From Oceanospirillum sediminis (GTDB lineage Bacteria > Pseudomonadota > Gammaproteobacteria > Pseudomonadales > Halomonadaceae): a DNA stretch of 64,000 bases. The notes beneath the pieces are model-generated. The model made no database searches and was not told the DNA's origin. It saw only the letters and a list, made by a program, of their open reading frames with translations. Position numbers and translations under genes: made by a program. The stretch's first letter is position 1. Each line of letters begins with the position of its first letter. Shown in pieces: positions 1 to 9,909 of this stretch. The DNA lies in the NCBI RefSeq assembly GCF_014164585.1, contig NZ_JACJFM010000001.1:62001-126000 (forward strand), given 5' to 3'.

Positions 1-2
1 TT

Positions 3-1079
3 TCATCCAAACGCCTGAATGCTATGGTACTTACAGTGCTGCTGTGCGTTGTACTGACCATGGCAACCGTCTGGCTGGCCTGGCGAGTGGTTAGCCGGAT
101 CAATCTGGTGGTCGGTCATATGAAAGAGATTTCGGATGGTGATGGTAACCTGAGTGTACACCTGAACAGTCAGAGCCCAGATGAACTGGGTGAACTGTCC
201 CGAGCATTCAATCGCTTTACCGAGAAAATCCGCAATAGTGTATCTCATGCCGCCGAAACCGCTACTACCCTGGAATCCAGAGCAAATCAGCTGCACAACA
301 CAGCAAACAGCACACTGGAAACCTGCCACCAGCAGGACAGTCAGTTACAGGAGCTTAGCCAGGCACTAAGTAACACCACCAGCTACTCCCAGCAAGTTGA
401 GTCCCGCGTTGAAGCAGCCAGTGATATGACCCGTGTAATCAGCACTCAGTCGGATGAAATCGCTCAGCTCTCTCAGCAGAACCAGACAGCCAGTAAGCAA
501 TTGATTACTGACGTAGAAGCTGCAGTTCAGGAAATTGAACAACTGGAAGCGGATAGCCAGAAAATCAGTGAAGTGATGGCAAGCATTGCCGAGATTGCAG
601 CTCAGACAAACCTGCTGGCACTGAATGCTGCTATTGAAGCAGCCAGAGCCGGAGAGCAAGGGCGCGGCTTTGCAGTCGTCGCCGATGAAGTGCGCAACCT
701 GTCACTCAAAACCCAGGATTCTGCTGTGCAGATCTATCAGCAGATTGATCAGCTACAGGACAAAATACGCCATGCAACTCAGGTGATCAGAAATACTCAA
801 TCCAGCACCAATGAACGCCTGCGGCACAATGAACGTATCGATGAACTATTCAGCTCAATTGAGCATCGGATCAGTGAACTGAACACCCAGAACCAGGCGA
901 TTGTGGACATAAGCCAACAGCAGATTGCGACGATGCATCAGGCAGAACAGCAACTGTATGCCACTCAGGAAGCAATGCGCAGCAACCTGGAATCCGCAGA
1001 TACCAACCGCCACACCAGCGATCAGTTATTCGAACTGTCAGGTATGCTGAAGCAGGAAATGGGGCGTTTTACTGTCTGA
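3..1079 (+). CDS. Methyl-accepting chemotaxis protein, 5' end outside window
   Basis: C-terminal part of a chemoreceptor that passes ligand signals to the CheA/CheW array at the inner membrane. The frame is open to the window edge, so the periplasmic sensor and true start are missing. The visible part begins with a transmembrane helix ([15 protein letters not shown]), then a HAMP domain with a [10 protein letters not shown] segment and [14 protein letters not shown] long helical signalling domain follows, with the conserved hairpin tip [21 protein letters not shown] and [10 protein letters not shown]. No CheR/CheB pentapeptide tether is visible at the C-terminus. A terminator follows directly. 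The family assignment is certain; the ligand cannot be told. Confidence 0.95.
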   Translation, partial: SSKRLNAMVLTVLLCVVLTMATVWLAWRVVSRINLVVGHMKEISDGDGNLSVHLNSQSPDELGELSRAFNRFTEKIRNSVSHAAETATTLESRANQLHNTANSTLETCHQQDSQLQELSQALSNTTSYSQQVESRVEAASDMTRVISTQSDEIAQLSQQNQTASKQLITDVEAAVQEIEQLEADSQKISEVMASIAEIAAQTNLLALNAAIEAARAGEQGRGFAVVADEVRNLSLKTQDSAVQIYQQIDQLQDKIRHATQVIRNTQSSTNERLRHNERIDELFSSIEHRISELNTQNQAIVDISQQQIATMHQAEQQLYATQEAMRSNLESADTNRHTSDQLFELSGMLKQEMGRFTV

Positions 1080-1103
1080 GAAATTAAGCAGCATTTCAAC
1101 CAG

Positions 1104-1138
1104 CAAAAAAGCCGTTGCATCTGACAACGGCTCTTTTC
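1104..1138. terminator. Bidirectional rho-independent terminator
   Basis: An 8-bp stem AGCCGTTG/CAACGGCT with a 7-nt loop is flanked by an A-run on the left and TCTTTT on the right. It lies between the convergent chemoreceptor and thrB genes and can serve both. Confidence 0.8.
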
Positions 1139-1166
1139 AAAAGATAATATCTGACCAAGAGCAACA

Positions 1167-2093
1167 TCAGCCCTGATTTTCCAGAAACGTCAGTAACTGA
1201 CGTTTACCTTCAGGATCTTTCACAGTGATCAGTTCACCTTCTTTCGGGAATAACGTATCCCGCAAACGGGATAACCAGAAACGCAGTGCAGCGACACGTT
1301 TCATCGCAGGCAGGCACTGTCTTTCCTGACCAGACAGCGGACGCACACTCTCATAGCCTGCCAGCAGAAGCTGTTCTTTATCTGTATCGTAGAACTGTTT
1401 TTCTTCATCGAAACACCAGGCATTCAGCGTCACAGCCAGATCATAAAGGTAAGCGGTTGAACAGGCATGGTAGAAGTCGATCAGTCCAGCCAGATTATGG
1501 CCATCAAACAGGGCGTTATCCGGGAACAGGTCAGCATGAACCGGGCCTGATGGTAATTCACTCCAGGGTAAATCACCGGCAGCCTGTACCGCAGCAGCCA
1601 GTTGACCAGCCTGCTCTTCATCCAGCTCTGGCAGCACTTTTTCACTCAGATTTCGACACCAGTGATAGATGTTCTGATAAGCATCAGCTGGCAACTCAAC
1701 CGCAACCAGGTGAGCCTGAGCCAGTGTCAGGCCGATCACTTCGCATTGAACATTATCCGGTTTATCCAGCGGGTCTCCGGCCAGACGCTTCATAAACACC
1801 GCTGGTTTCTGTTTCAGCTCGCCAAACAGTTCACCCTGCTGGTTACGTATCGGTTGAGCAACAGCCACACCACGCGCCGACAAATGCGCTACAAAGCCCA
1901 GAATAAAAGGCAGGTCAGCGGCAGATACCGACTCCACCAGCGTCAGCACAAATTCACCTTCGGTGGTGGAAACAAAGTAATTGGTGTTTTCAACTCCGGC
2001 TTCAATACCTTTGAAGCCTGTCAGAGTGCCAATATCATATCCTTTCAGATATTCATTCAGTTCTGAATGTTCTACAACCGTATAGATCGACAT
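1167..2093 (-). CDS. thrB: Homoserine kinase, ThrB type II (APH fold)
   Basis: Phosphorylates L-homoserine to O-phosphohomoserine in threonine synthesis, in the cytoplasm. The protein (308 aa) belongs to the aminoglycoside-phosphotransferase fold family used by Pseudomonas and relatives, not the GHMP kinase of E. coli. It shows GIEAGVENTNYFV near residue 30, the Brenner-like catalytic segment VHADLFPDN and the metal-binding LIDFYHAC. The start was set at MSIYTVVEH, matching family members; an upstream in-frame ATG would add six residues. It is convergent with the chemoreceptor and downstream of the lipA group on the same strand. Confidence 0.88.
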   Translation of the reverse strand: MSIYTVVEHSELNEYLKGYDIGTLTGFKGIEAGVENTNYFVSTTEGEFVLTLVESVSAADLPFILGFVAHLSARGVAVAQPIRNQQGELFGELKQKPAVFMKRLAGDPLDKPDNVQCEVIGLTLAQAHLVAVELPADAYQNIYHWCRNLSEKVLPELDEEQAGQLAAAVQAAGDLPWSELPSGPVHADLFPDNALFDGHNLAGLIDFYHACSTAYLYDLAVTLNAWCFDEEKQFYDTDKEQLLLAGYESVRPLSGQERQCLPAMKRVAALRFWLSRLRDTLFPKEGELITVKDPEGKRQLLTFLENQG

Positions 2094-2166
2094 AACGCTT
2101 TTCACTATCACTGCAGGCCAGATAAATTATCCGACCCTGTTTTATTACACTATCAACCGGGAGAAG

Positions 2167-2769
2167 TCAGGCATTGACGACCTGACCGGCATCCTGAGAC
2201 TGAGTCAGCCACTGGCTCAGACGATCCACACAGGCCTGACGCAGCAGAATGTCGTACTCAGCCTGCTCCGACAGAGACTGAATGGTGACGCCCTCTGCAA
2301 TCAGGCGCTGCATACTGTCTTTAAGGCGCTGATCCGCTTCACAGTGCATTTCAGCGGTGTTATCACTTTCCAGCAGATAACGTACAGCAGCTTCTGTCAG
2401 ATCAGCACGCAGTGCATTGTCGTCACTTTTCAGACTGATATCCTGGCCAAAAGTCATGGTCAGCGCCTGAGAAACGGACAGGCCGCTCTGTACCGGTGGC
2501 AGTACCAACCAGTGATTCAGGTCCAGCCACAAAATAGCCAGCTGACCAATACAGGAGATACGGCTGACCGCCAACGGCTGAGAGGCGCCGGTGACGTCAC
2601 CGACAGCAATCAGAAAAGACAGGTTATCCGGATCAATGTCCAGATTCAGATCACTGACCAGGGAACACTGGCGCATCGTAATATCACTCACGCTCCCCTT
2701 CTGATCCAGCTCAGCGGAAATATTCAGGTGCAACAGTGGATTACTGCCCGTTTCGGTAGCGGTTTTCAT
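2167..2769 (-). CDS. Uncharacterised protein, possibly related to sarcosine oxidase gamma subunit (SoxG/GcvT-like fold)
   Basis: A 200-aa soluble protein 17 bp downstream of lipA, probably co-transcribed. I do not recognise it firmly. Three spaced segments recall the sarcosine oxidase gamma subunit: SNPLLHL near the N-terminus, AILWLDLNHWLVLPP in the middle (family pattern LWLGPDEWLLL) and YDILLRQACVDRLSQWL at the end (family pattern LLVPRSYARSLWDWL). SoxG is related to half of GcvT, and gcvT lies in the same group, which fits a folate/one-carbon role. The start is the second ATG, because GAGGG is spaced 7 nt from it and abuts the first ATG. No soxA, soxB or soxD is present in the window. Confidence 0.4.
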   Translation of the reverse strand: MKTATETGSNPLLHLNISAELDQKGSVSDITMRQCSLVSDLNLDIDPDNLSFLIAVGDVTGASQPLAVSRISCIGQLAILWLDLNHWLVLPPVQSGLSVSQALTMTFGQDISLKSDDNALRADLTEAAVRYLLESDNTAEMHCEADQRLKDSMQRLIAEGVTIQSLSEQAEYDILLRQACVDRLSQWLTQSQDAGQVVNA

Positions 2770-2786
2770 CTTCATTCCCTCAACTG

Positions 2787-3731
2787 TTATCCGACCTGTT
2801 CGCCCATTGCCTGCATATCGGCATGATAGGAGGAACGCACCATAGGCCCGCTGGCAACATTACTGAAGCCCAGCTCCATGCCAATAGTTTCATATTCTTT
2901 AAATTCTTCCGGTGTTACGTAACGCTCAACCGCCAGGTGATATTTTGTTGGTTGCAGGTACTGCCCTATAGTCAGCATATCCACATCATTAGCCCGCAGA
3001 TCCTTCATTACCTGAATCATCTCATCTTTGGTTTCACCCAGTCCGACCATCAGACCAGATTTCGTGGTGACCTCAGGATTCAGGCGCTTGAACTGATACA
3101 GCAGGTTAAGAGACCAGTGATAGTCAGCCCCGGGACGTACAGACTTATAAAGAGAGGGTACGGTTTCCAGATTATGATTCAGCACATCAGGTACATGCTC
3201 TGACAGTTTTTCCAGTGCGATCTCCATACGGCCACGGAAATCCGGTACCAGAATTTCGACGGTCAGTTCAGGATTCAGAACTCTGGCTTCACGCACCACG
3301 TCAGCAAAATGCTCTGCACCACCGTCTCTGAGATCATCACGATCCACAGAGGTAATCACGGCATATTTCAGATTCATCTTCTGAATAGACTCCGCCACAT
3401 GACGTGGTTCAAGCGGATCCAGTGCCATAGGACGACCATGGGCCACATCACAGAAAGGGCAACGACGGGTACAGATAGCCCCCATGACCATAAAGGTCGC
3501 CGTGCGCTTACTGAAGCATTCCGCCAGGTTAGGGCAGGACGCTTCTTCACATACAGTGTGCAGATTCTGCTCACGCAGGTGCTTTTTAACCGCGTTGACG
3601 TTGCCATTACTGCGAGGATCAATCCGAATCCACTCCGGTTTGCGCAGACGTTTACGGGTTGGGTCAGGTTTGTGACGCAGACGCGCCATCTTGGACTCAC
3701 CTTTAAGCTCAGTTAAGGGAATCAGTTCCAT
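2787..3731 (-). CDS. lipA: Lipoyl synthase
   Basis: Radical SAM enzyme that inserts two sulfurs into protein-bound octanoyl groups to make lipoyl cofactors, including that of the GcvH protein encoded at 9.3 kb. The protein (314 aa) has the auxiliary-cluster motif [12 protein letters not shown], the radical SAM motif CTRRCPFC and the C-terminal RSSY that ligates the auxiliary cluster. A GAGGAG ribosome site lies 5 nt before the start. It lies between gcvT and the SoxG-like gene rather than beside lipB, so its context is glycine cleavage. Confidence 0.97.
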   Translation of the reverse strand: MELIPLTELKGESKMARLRHKPDPTRKRLRKPEWIRIDPRSNGNVNAVKKHLREQNLHTVCEEASCPNLAECFSKRTATFMVMGAICTRRCPFCDVAHGRPMALDPLEPRHVAESIQKMNLKYAVITSVDRDDLRDGGAEHFADVVREARVLNPELTVEILVPDFRGRMEIALEKLSEHVPDVLNHNLETVPSLYKSVRPGADYHWSLNLLYQFKRLNPEVTTKSGLMVGLGETKDEMIQVMKDLRANDVDMLTIGQYLQPTKYHLAVERYVTPEEFKEYETIGMELGFSNVASGPMVRSSYHADMQAMGEQVG

Positions 3732-3763
3732 AACATCTCCTCAGAGTGGATTCTTATTATGAA

Positions 3764-3785
3764 GAAAGGGCTGAAACGCCCTTTC
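3764..3785 (-). terminator. Hairpin between gcvT and lipA
   Basis: GAAAGGGC/GCCCTTTC stem of 8 bp with a 6-nt loop, followed on the minus strand by a weakly T-rich tract. It could attenuate read-through from gcvT into lipA. Confidence 0.5.
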
Positions 3786-3827
3786 CTTGTATCGTTCTGT
3801 GACGTTCAGATAACTGAGCGTTGATAT

Positions 3828-3858
3828 CGGGGTGAGTTAAGCCACATAACTCACCCCG
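3828..3858 (-). terminator. Strong hairpin just after the gcvT stop
   Basis: A perfect 12-bp stem CGGGGTGAGTTA/TAACTCACCCCG with a 7-nt loop begins 6 bp past the gcvT stop. No T-run follows it on the minus strand, so it may stabilise the gcvT mRNA end or work together with the hairpin at 3764-3785. Confidence 0.5.
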
Positions 3859-3864
3859 TATTTA

Positions 3865-4992
3865 TCAGCCGCGGTAGTAGCGCTGCTCGATAAATGGCAT
3901 GCGGGATACGGTCATTGGCAGTTTCTTGCCACGTACTTCGGCATAAACAACCGTTTCCAGAGCACTGAAAGCAGTTTCTACGTAACCCATAGCCACTGGT
4001 TTCTCAACGGTCGGTCCGTAAGTACCACTGGTTACCACACCGATTTTGTTGCCTGCTTCATCAAACAGCTCAGTACCTTCACGTACTGGCGCACGACCTT
4101 CACCCAGCAGACCAATACGCTTACGTGCCCAGTCTTTATTGGCAATCTGAGACAGAATCTTCTCTTCACCCGGGAAACCACCCGCACGTTCGCCGTCTGC
4201 ACGACGATTCTTAGAGATAGCCCAGATCAGGCTGCCTTCCAGAGGCGTCGTTGTAGTATCGATGTCATGACCATACAGACACAGACCCGACTCCAGGCGC
4301 AGAGAGTCACGAGCACCCAGACCAATCGCTTCAATTTCAGGCTGATCAAGGAACAGACGACACAGACGTTCAGCATCTGCAGAAGGAATAGAGATCTCAA
4401 AACCGTCTTCACCGGTGTAACCGGAACGGGATACAAAACAATCCACGCCATCAATTTTCATCTGGCGAGAATCCATAAATACCATTTCGCTGACTTCAGG
4501 TGCCAGACGGGCAATTGCAGCTGCCGCTGCAGGACCCTGTACCGCAACCAGCGCGCGGTCATCCAGAACTTCTAGTTCAACACCTTCATCCAGGTTAGCC
4601 TGCATGTGAGCCACATCCTGCTCTTTACAGGCTGCGTTCACGACAACATAGATCCAGTCACCATAATTGGTCACCATCAGATCATCCATGATGCCGCCGT
4701 CTTCATTAGTGAACATCGCATAACGCTGCTTACCTGCAGGCAGATCAATAATGTCTACAGGAACCAGTTTTTCCAGCGCTGCCGCTGCATTTTCACCGGT
4801 CAGTTTCACCTGGCCCATATGGGAAACATCAAACAGTCCCGCTTTTTCACGGGTGTGCAGGTGTTCCTTTTTCACGCCCAGTGGATACTGAACCGGCATT
4901 TCATAACCTGCGAAAGGAACCATTTTCCCGCCCAGCTCTGTATGCAGATCAAACAGAGGAGTTTTCTTCAGAGCACCCTGCGTTTCAGCCAT
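3865..4992 (-). CDS. gcvT: Aminomethyltransferase, glycine cleavage T protein
   Basis: Transfers the methylene group from aminomethyl-lipoyl GcvH to tetrahydrofolate and releases ammonia. The protein (375 aa) shows LFDVSHMGQVKLTG, the folate-site region SRSGYTGEDGFEI and the C-terminal barrel segment GVVTSGTYGPTVEKPVAMGY. An AGAGG ribosome site precedes the start. It is separated from gcvH and gcvP by the regulator and the sdaA-glyA genes and lies on the opposite strand, so its expression must be coordinated in trans. The palindrome at 5187-5222 is the likely means. Confidence 0.97.
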   Translation of the reverse strand: MAETQGALKKTPLFDLHTELGGKMVPFAGYEMPVQYPLGVKKEHLHTREKAGLFDVSHMGQVKLTGENAAAALEKLVPVDIIDLPAGKQRYAMFTNEDGGIMDDLMVTNYGDWIYVVVNAACKEQDVAHMQANLDEGVELEVLDDRALVAVQGPAAAAAIARLAPEVSEMVFMDSRQMKIDGVDCFVSRSGYTGEDGFEISIPSADAERLCRLFLDQPEIEAIGLGARDSLRLESGLCLYGHDIDTTTTPLEGSLIWAISKNRRADGERAGGFPGEEKILSQIANKDWARKRIGLLGEGRAPVREGTELFDEAGNKIGVVTSGTYGPTVEKPVAMGYVETAFSALETVVYAEVRGKKLPMTVSRMPFIEQRYYRG

Positions 4993-5186
4993 ATCGAACC
5001 TCTTGAATTGTTATTAGTCAGGAAAAGGTCTGGTCTGGCAGCCGCCCGCCAATACCCATCTGCGATAAAACCCTACTAAAATCACGGATTAGTCACTTCA
5101 GAACGGCGTACCAGACAAACCTTATACACTTTATATCTACAACCTGTTCGTCTTATCAGAGATCTTTTTACTGATCCAGACCACAA

Positions 5187-5222
5187 GTTTCCAATAGGAA
5201 ACAAGTTAGACCAATAGAAAAC
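5187..5222. promoter_or_regulatory. Putative operator of the XRE-cupin regulator upstream of gcvT (two half-turn-spaced copies)
   Basis: GTTTCCAATAGGAAAC at 5187-5202 is an inverted repeat with 6-bp arms. A degenerate copy at 5205-5222 places a second CCAATAG exactly 20 bp after the first. The same 15-bp core recurs at 6176 beside sdaA. It lies about 195 bp before gcvT in a 429-bp stretch with no gene. Assignment to the neighbouring regulator is inferred from position and repetition. Confidence 0.65.
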
Positions 5223-5421
5223 CTGATGCAAGATTTTTTTCTTATTTCGAGCAGAAATATGCTCAGAAAAGCAGACAACAACCTGACAACCATAGGGTTA
5301 AAGAAATCACAGCTTAAAAGGGAAGGGAAGAGGATAAAGACACTGAAAGGAAAAATAAGATAAAGCCCGCGCCAAACTGATGCTCCGGGCAGCCTGAGCT
5401 GCCACGAAGTCAGAGCAGGAG

Positions 5422-6054
5422 TCAGGCAGTTACCCAGATAACTACGGCATCCTCTTCACTGGAGGACACCAGGGCATGTCCCATTGCGCAGTCATAGTAG
5501 GCAGAGTCACCTTCAAACAACTCAATAGGCTCATAAAACTCGGTGTAGAAGAGTACTGAACCACTTTCTATATAAAGGAACTCCTCGCCATCATGACGCA
5601 CCCATTCCGGATAAACATCGAAAGAACGGGCACGCACTACAGTACGATAAGGAATCATTTTTTTGCTGGTCAGCTGAGATGCCAGTAACTCATGCTCATA
5701 AGTCGGCGTCGGATGTGGTGTCCCCTCACCCTTACGCGTGATATCACGACGCCCGGTTGCCCCCTGATTCTTTTTCGGCTGACTGAACAACTGAGGGATA
5801 TCAATACCCAGGCCTGCGACCAGCTTGTTGACCACAGAAAAAGTCGGTGAAATCTGCTCGTTTTCAATCTTAGAAAGTGTGGATCGGGCCAGTCCGGTTA
5901 ATTTACTGGCTTCTTCCAGAGTCAGATTCTGACTCAGACGAATCTCTCTGACCCGTTTACCAAGCTGCAAAGGCTCGACTTCTGCTTCTGTGCTGGTTTC
6001 AGCACGGGTTACCTGTACTTTATCTTCTTTTAAAAAAAATGGTTCATCTGACAT
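5422..6054 (-). CDS. XRE-family regulator with C-terminal cupin domain
   Basis: A 210-aa transcription factor. A helix-turn-helix lies around residues 30-90 (LGKRVREIRLSQNLTLEEAS, GLARSTLSKIENEQISPTFS). A small cupin at residues 140-210 (HDGEEFLYIESGSVLFYTEF, ELFEGDSAYYD) usually senses a small metabolite in this family. It sits between gcvT and sdaA and is divergent from sdaA. Matching palindromes upstream of gcvT and in the sdaA divergent region suggest it controls serine/glycine catabolism and itself. The ligand is unknown; glycine or serine would be the natural guess. Confidence 0.88.
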   Translation of the reverse strand: MSDEPFFLKEDKVQVTRAETSTEAEVEPLQLGKRVREIRLSQNLTLEEASKLTGLARSTLSKIENEQISPTFSVVNKLVAGLGIDIPQLFSQPKKNQGATGRRDITRKGEGTPHPTPTYEHELLASQLTSKKMIPYRTVVRARSFDVYPEWVRHDGEEFLYIESGSVLFYTEFYEPIELFEGDSAYYDCAMGHALVSSSEEDAVVIWVTA

Positions 6055-6175
6055 GGGTTTACCTGTATTTCTCTGCGCCCGAACACACTCAGGCCGCTGT
6101 TTCCAAAAATGTTACACAAGCACCGGGCGGTTTTAAAGGAAACCTTAGCTCTTCTATAGATAAAAAAACAAATAA

Positions 6176-6191
6176 GTTTCCAATAGGAAAT
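6176..6191. promoter_or_regulatory. Putative operator in the regulator/sdaA divergent region
   Basis: GTTTCCAATAGGAAAT matches 15 of 16 bases of the copy at 5187. It ends 5 bp before a candidate -35 element of sdaA and lies 122 bp upstream of the regulator start, so it could serve both genes. A looser element GTTTTAAAGGAAAC lies at 6130-6143. Confidence 0.65.
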
Positions 6192-6196
6192 TTTTG

Positions 6197-6225
6197 TTGC
6201 GAATTATGAAATCTATTGCTAGTCT
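6197..6225 (+). promoter_or_regulatory. Candidate sigma-70 promoter of sdaA
   Basis: TTGCGA and TAGTCT are separated by exactly 17 bp, and a TG lies just before the -10 element. The element is directly downstream of the palindromic operator. This is a consensus match only. Confidence 0.4.
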
Positions 6226-6376
6226 CACTGCAATACAGACATAGCATGAACTTTTCGCTGATGCGGAAACTTATAAACATTGAGTGAGTAGAACGGACCG
6301 TGCGTTCTGCAGGAAGAGAAAACGGATGTGTCTCCTCAAGCACCAATAACAATAAATGTCGTCGGAGGCTTTAACG

Positions 6377-7759
6377 ATGCCACTCAGCATCTCAGATCTG
6401 TTTAAAACAGGTATAGGTCCATCCAGCTCTCATACCGTTGGCCCTATGGTTGCGGCTAATCGTTTTCTTGATGAATTACGGGAAAAAAATCTGCTGGATA
6501 ATGTCAGCCGTGTCAAAGTTGACCTGTATGGTTCTCTGGCTATGACAGGTCAGGGACACGCGACAGATATCGCCACTCTGCTGGGTCTGCTGGGTGAGCG
6601 TCCTGATCAGGTTGATCCGGATCGGGTGCCTGAATACATCAGTCAGATCGATGAGCAGAAACAGCTGAATCTGGCCGGTGAACGTCTGATTCCATTTGAC
6701 CGTAAGACAGATCTGCCTTTTAACTTTGGCGAATCTCTGCCTAAGCACCCGAATGGCATGCGCTTTTATGCCTTTGACGCGGCAGGTATGGTAACGATTG
6801 ATAGTATCTACTATTCCATCGGTGGAGGTTTTGTATTAAGCGATGCTGAAATCGATCAGCAGGATAATGGATCTGACACTCAGAATGTCCCCTATCTGTT
6901 TAACAATGGTAAAGAGCTGCTGGAAGTTTGCCAGCAGGCTAACCTGACTATTGCCGATGTTGTACTGGCCAATGAGAAAACCCGTCTGGGTTCTGACGAA
7001 GCAGTCAAAGAATCCGTACTGGGCATCTGGCATGTCATGGATAACTGTATTCGCCGTGGCTACCAGCAAACCGGCATCTTACCCGGTGGTTTAAAGATAA
7101 GACGTCGCGCCAACGAGCTGTACCGTGAATTGACGGAAAAGCCAGAAAAAGCGCTGAAAGATCAGCTGTCGGTAATGGATTGGGTCAACCTGTACGCCAT
7201 TGCAGTCAATGAAGAAAACGCTGCCGGTGGTCGTGTGGTAACGGCTCCCACCAATGGTGCAGCCGGGGTGATTCCTGCGGTGCTGGCTTATTATGACCGT
7301 TTTGTTCCGGGTTCCGATGAGGACGGCATTGTACGCTTCCTGGCAACGGCAGCCGCCATTGGCATGCTGTACAAGCAGAATGCCTCTATCTCTGCCGCCG
7401 AAGTAGGCTGTCAGGGAGAGATTGGTGTGGCCTGCTCTATGGCGGCCGGTGCGCTGTGTGCCGTGCTGGGTGGCACTAATGAACAGGTTGAAAATGCAGC
7501 AGAAATTGGCATGGAGCACAACCTGGGGCTGACCTGTGACCCGATTGGCGGTCTGGTTCAGGTGCCTTGTATCGAACGTAATACTATGGGCGCAGTAAAA
7601 GCAATTAATGCGGCTCGTCTGGCGCTGCGCGGTGATGGTCAGCACCATGTACCTCTGGATTCCGTGATCGAGACCATGCGACAAACCGGTCTTGATATGC
7701 AGGATAAGTACAAAGAAACCTCAACAGGCGGTCTGGCGGTTAACGTCGTAGCTTGCTGA
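6377..7759 (+). CDS. sdaA: L-serine dehydratase, iron-sulfur single-chain type
   Basis: Deaminates L-serine to pyruvate and ammonia using a [4Fe-4S] cluster. The protein is 460 aa. The beta domain starts with [13 protein letters not shown]. Candidate cluster cysteines lie in [15 protein letters not shown] and [18 protein letters not shown]. The start was placed at MPLSISDLF because GGAGG lies 8 nt upstream; an earlier in-frame ATG at 6356 lacks a ribosome site. With glyA and the glycine cleavage genes it forms a path from glycine through serine to pyruvate. Confidence 0.96.
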   Translation: MPLSISDLFKTGIGPSSSHTVGPMVAANRFLDELREKNLLDNVSRVKVDLYGSLAMTGQGHATDIATLLGLLGERPDQVDPDRVPEYISQIDEQKQLNLAGERLIPFDRKTDLPFNFGESLPKHPNGMRFYAFDAAGMVTIDSIYYSIGGGFVLSDAEIDQQDNGSDTQNVPYLFNNGKELLEVCQQANLTIADVVLANEKTRLGSDEAVKESVLGIWHVMDNCIRRGYQQTGILPGGLKIRRRANELYRELTEKPEKALKDQLSVMDWVNLYAIAVNEENAAGGRVVTAPTNGAAGVIPAVLAYYDRFVPGSDEDGIVRFLATAAAIGMLYKQNASISAAEVGCQGEIGVACSMAAGALCAVLGGTNEQVENAAEIGMEHNLGLTCDPIGGLVQVPCIERNTMGAVKAINAARLALRGDGQHHVPLDSVIETMRQTGLDMQDKYKETSTGGLAVNVVAC

Positions 7760-7777
7760 TTCAGACGATGGTCTGAA
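7760..7777 (+). other. Short hairpin in the sdaA-glyA spacer
   Basis: TTCAGAC/GTCTGAA stem of 7 bp with a GATG loop starts at the base after the sdaA stop. No T-run follows, so it is more likely an RNA-stability element than a terminator. Confidence 0.35.
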
Positions 7778-7867
7778 TCTGCAGGGACTCTGACCGTATT
7801 GAAGGCTGCAGCCCGTCTGCTTCCAGACACTGCAGGTTATGTCAAAATAAAAAATGAGAAACACACC

Positions 7868-9172
7868 ATGAGCATGAGTGAACTGTACAGAAACGACGCA
7901 GTAAGCGAAAAGTTCTTTACCAGTAATCTGGCGGATAGCGATGTGGCAATCAAAGCGGCCATTGAGCGTGAATTCCACCGCCAGCAAGACGGTATTGAGC
8001 TGATTGCTTCTGAAAACATTGTATCCAAAGCGGTCATGCAGGCTCAGGGCACTGAGCTGACTAACAAATACGCAGAAGGTTATGCCGGTCGCCGTTACTA
8101 TGGTGGTTGTGAGTACGTTGATGAAGTAGAAACACTGGCTATCGAGCGTGCTAAGCAGCTGTTCAACTGCGAATATGTCAACGTACAGCCTCACTCAGGT
8201 GCTCAGGCAAACGGTGCAGTCTTTATGGCACTGCTGCAACCTGGCGACACTATTCTGGGTATGTCCCTGGATGCCGGTGGTCACCTGACTCATGGTGCCC
8301 GCCCTGCGCAGTCCGGTAAGTGGTTCAATGCTGAACAATATGGTGTAGATCGCGAAACTCAGCGTATCGACTACGCTGCGGTTGAAGCACAAGCGATTGA
8401 GTGCCAGCCAAAACTGATCATCGCGGGTGGTTCTGCAATCCCCCGTCAGATCGATTTTGCGCGTTTCCGTGAGATCGCTGACAAAGTGGGCGCATACCTG
8501 ATGGTGGATATGGCCCACATCGCAGGCCTGATTGCCACTGGTCAGCACCCTAGTCCGCTGCCACATGCGCATATCGTTACAACGACAACACACAAAACAC
8601 TGCGTGGTCCTCGTGGTGGTATGATCCTGTCCAACGATCTGGATCTGGGTAAGAAAATTAATTCTGCGGTATTTCCAGGTCTGCAGGGTGGCCCTCTGAT
8701 GCACGTAATCGCCTCTAAAGCGGTTGCTTTTGGCGAAGCACTGCAGCCGGAATTCACCGATTACATAAAGCAGGTTGTTAAGAACGCAGCCGTACTGGCT
8801 GAGACGCTGGTTGAGCGTGGTTGCGATATCGTAACCGGTGGTACTGACACTCACCTGATGCTGGTTGACCTGCGTCCTAAAGGTCTGAAAGGTAACGCCA
8901 CAGAAGAGTCTCTGGAGCGCGCCGGTATCACCTGTAACAAAAATGGCATCCCATTTGATCCAGAGAAGCCAATGGTAACGTCCGGTATCCGCCTGGGTAC
9001 TCCGGCAGGCACCAGCCGTGGCTTCGGCGAAGAAGAGTTCCGCCTGATTGGTAACCTGATTGGTGATGTTCTGGATGGTCTGGCGGCGAATCCTGAAGAC
9101 AACAGTGCAGCTGAAGCCCGTGTACATGAGCAGGTTAAAGCGCTGTGCGCACGCTTCCCACTGTATCGCTAA
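7868..9172 (+). CDS. glyA: Serine hydroxymethyltransferase
   Basis: PLP enzyme that interconverts glycine plus methylene-tetrahydrofolate with serine. The protein is 434 aa. It shows [48 protein letters not shown] and the PLP-lysine motif [14 protein letters not shown] (lysine near residue 243). The start chosen is [10 protein letters not shown], preceded by a weak GAGAA site; the frame stays open upstream to 7799, where the added residues look non-homologous. Its position between sdaA and gcvH marks it as the catabolic, glycine-cleavage-linked SHMT. Confidence 0.96.
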   Translation: MSMSELYRNDAVSEKFFTSNLADSDVAIKAAIEREFHRQQDGIELIASENIVSKAVMQAQGTELTNKYAEGYAGRRYYGGCEYVDEVETLAIERAKQLFNCEYVNVQPHSGAQANGAVFMALLQPGDTILGMSLDAGGHLTHGARPAQSGKWFNAEQYGVDRETQRIDYAAVEAQAIECQPKLIIAGGSAIPRQIDFARFREIADKVGAYLMVDMAHIAGLIATGQHPSPLPHAHIVTTTTHKTLRGPRGGMILSNDLDLGKKINSAVFPGLQGGPLMHVIASKAVAFGEALQPEFTDYIKQVVKNAAVLAETLVERGCDIVTGGTDTHLMLVDLRPKGLKGNATEESLERAGITCNKNGIPFDPEKPMVTSGIRLGTPAGTSRGFGEEEFRLIGNLIGDVLDGLAANPEDNSAAEARVHEQVKALCARFPLYR

Positions 9173-9338
9173 GTGATTCAGTAAGACAGATCATTATAAA
9201 AACTGGCACTGGCAGCATAAAAAAGTTCATCTTTAATTGTGTACTGCTAAGTTTTGAAGATAATCACTGGCTGAAAGCGGGCTAAAGCAAAAAGTCGGCT
9301 TTCACACCTTTAAAAGATATAAGACCGAGGATTTAAAC

Positions 9339-9731
9339 ATGAGCAATGTACCAGCTAATATGAAATTCGCAGCTTCTCACGAATGGGTTCTGGACAATGG
9401 TGACGGCACAGTAACTGTCGGTATTTCTGACCACGCTCAGGAGCAACTGGGTGATGTAGTCTTCGTTGAGCTGCCGGAAGTAGGTCGCGAAGTTGCAGCC
9501 GGTGAAGAGTTCTCTCTGGTTGAGTCTGTAAAAGCGGCGTCTGACATCTACTCTCCGGTATCCGGTGAAGTCGTAGAAGTTAACGAAGCCCTGGAAGATG
9601 CCCCTGAAACGGTTAACGAGCATCCTTTTGCAGATGGCTGGATTGCGAAAATCAAACTGGCTGACAGCACTGAACTGGAAAACCTGCTGGATGCAGAAGC
9701 CTACGAAGCTAAAGTGGCTGAAGAAGAGTAA
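9339..9731 (+). CDS. gcvH: Glycine cleavage system H protein
   Basis: Lipoyl carrier that shuttles the aminomethyl group from GcvP to GcvT. The protein (130 aa) has the lipoyl-lysine site [19 protein letters not shown], lysine at residue 65. A GAGG ribosome site lies 8 nt before the ATG. The 166-bp spacer after glyA holds a TGAAAGC/GCTTTCA hairpin around 9272-9295 but no recognisable glycine riboswitch. Confidence 0.97.
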   Translation: MSNVPANMKFAASHEWVLDNGDGTVTVGISDHAQEQLGDVVFVELPEVGREVAAGEEFSLVESVKAASDIYSPVSGEVVEVNEALEDAPETVNEHPFADGWIAKIKLADSTELENLLDAEAYEAKVAEEE

Positions 9732-9818
9732 TTATCCCACCGGTAATTACTGAAAGAGACGTGCAGTTTCGGGTTCACCCGACGCAGATAACCCCGCATC
9801 TTCTTTCAAATCTGAAAC

Positions 9819-9842
9819 CAGCTCTGTCTTCTGGCAGAGCTG
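9819..9842 (+). other. Leader hairpin upstream of gcvP
   Basis: CAGCTCTG/CAGAGCTG stem of 8 bp with an 8-nt loop, in the 178-bp gcvH-gcvP spacer. No T-run follows. It does not match the glycine riboswitch core as I know it. Confidence 0.35.
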
Positions 9843-9909
9843 AATAAGATAAACAAGGACCAGATTCAGCTAGAGAATCAGGATCCGATAAAAAAACAGG
9901 TTGGTAAAA

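Noticed and set aside
6089-6352. 87-codon minus-strand frame upstream of sdaA
   Set aside because: It lies over the operator and promoter between two divergent genes and does not resemble a protein family.
4993-9909. Glycine riboswitch in the leaders of gcvT, sdaA, gcvH or gcvP
   Set aside because: The leaders were read on the sense strand and the conserved core expected for a glycine aptamer was not seen; only simple hairpins are present. A covariance search would settle it.
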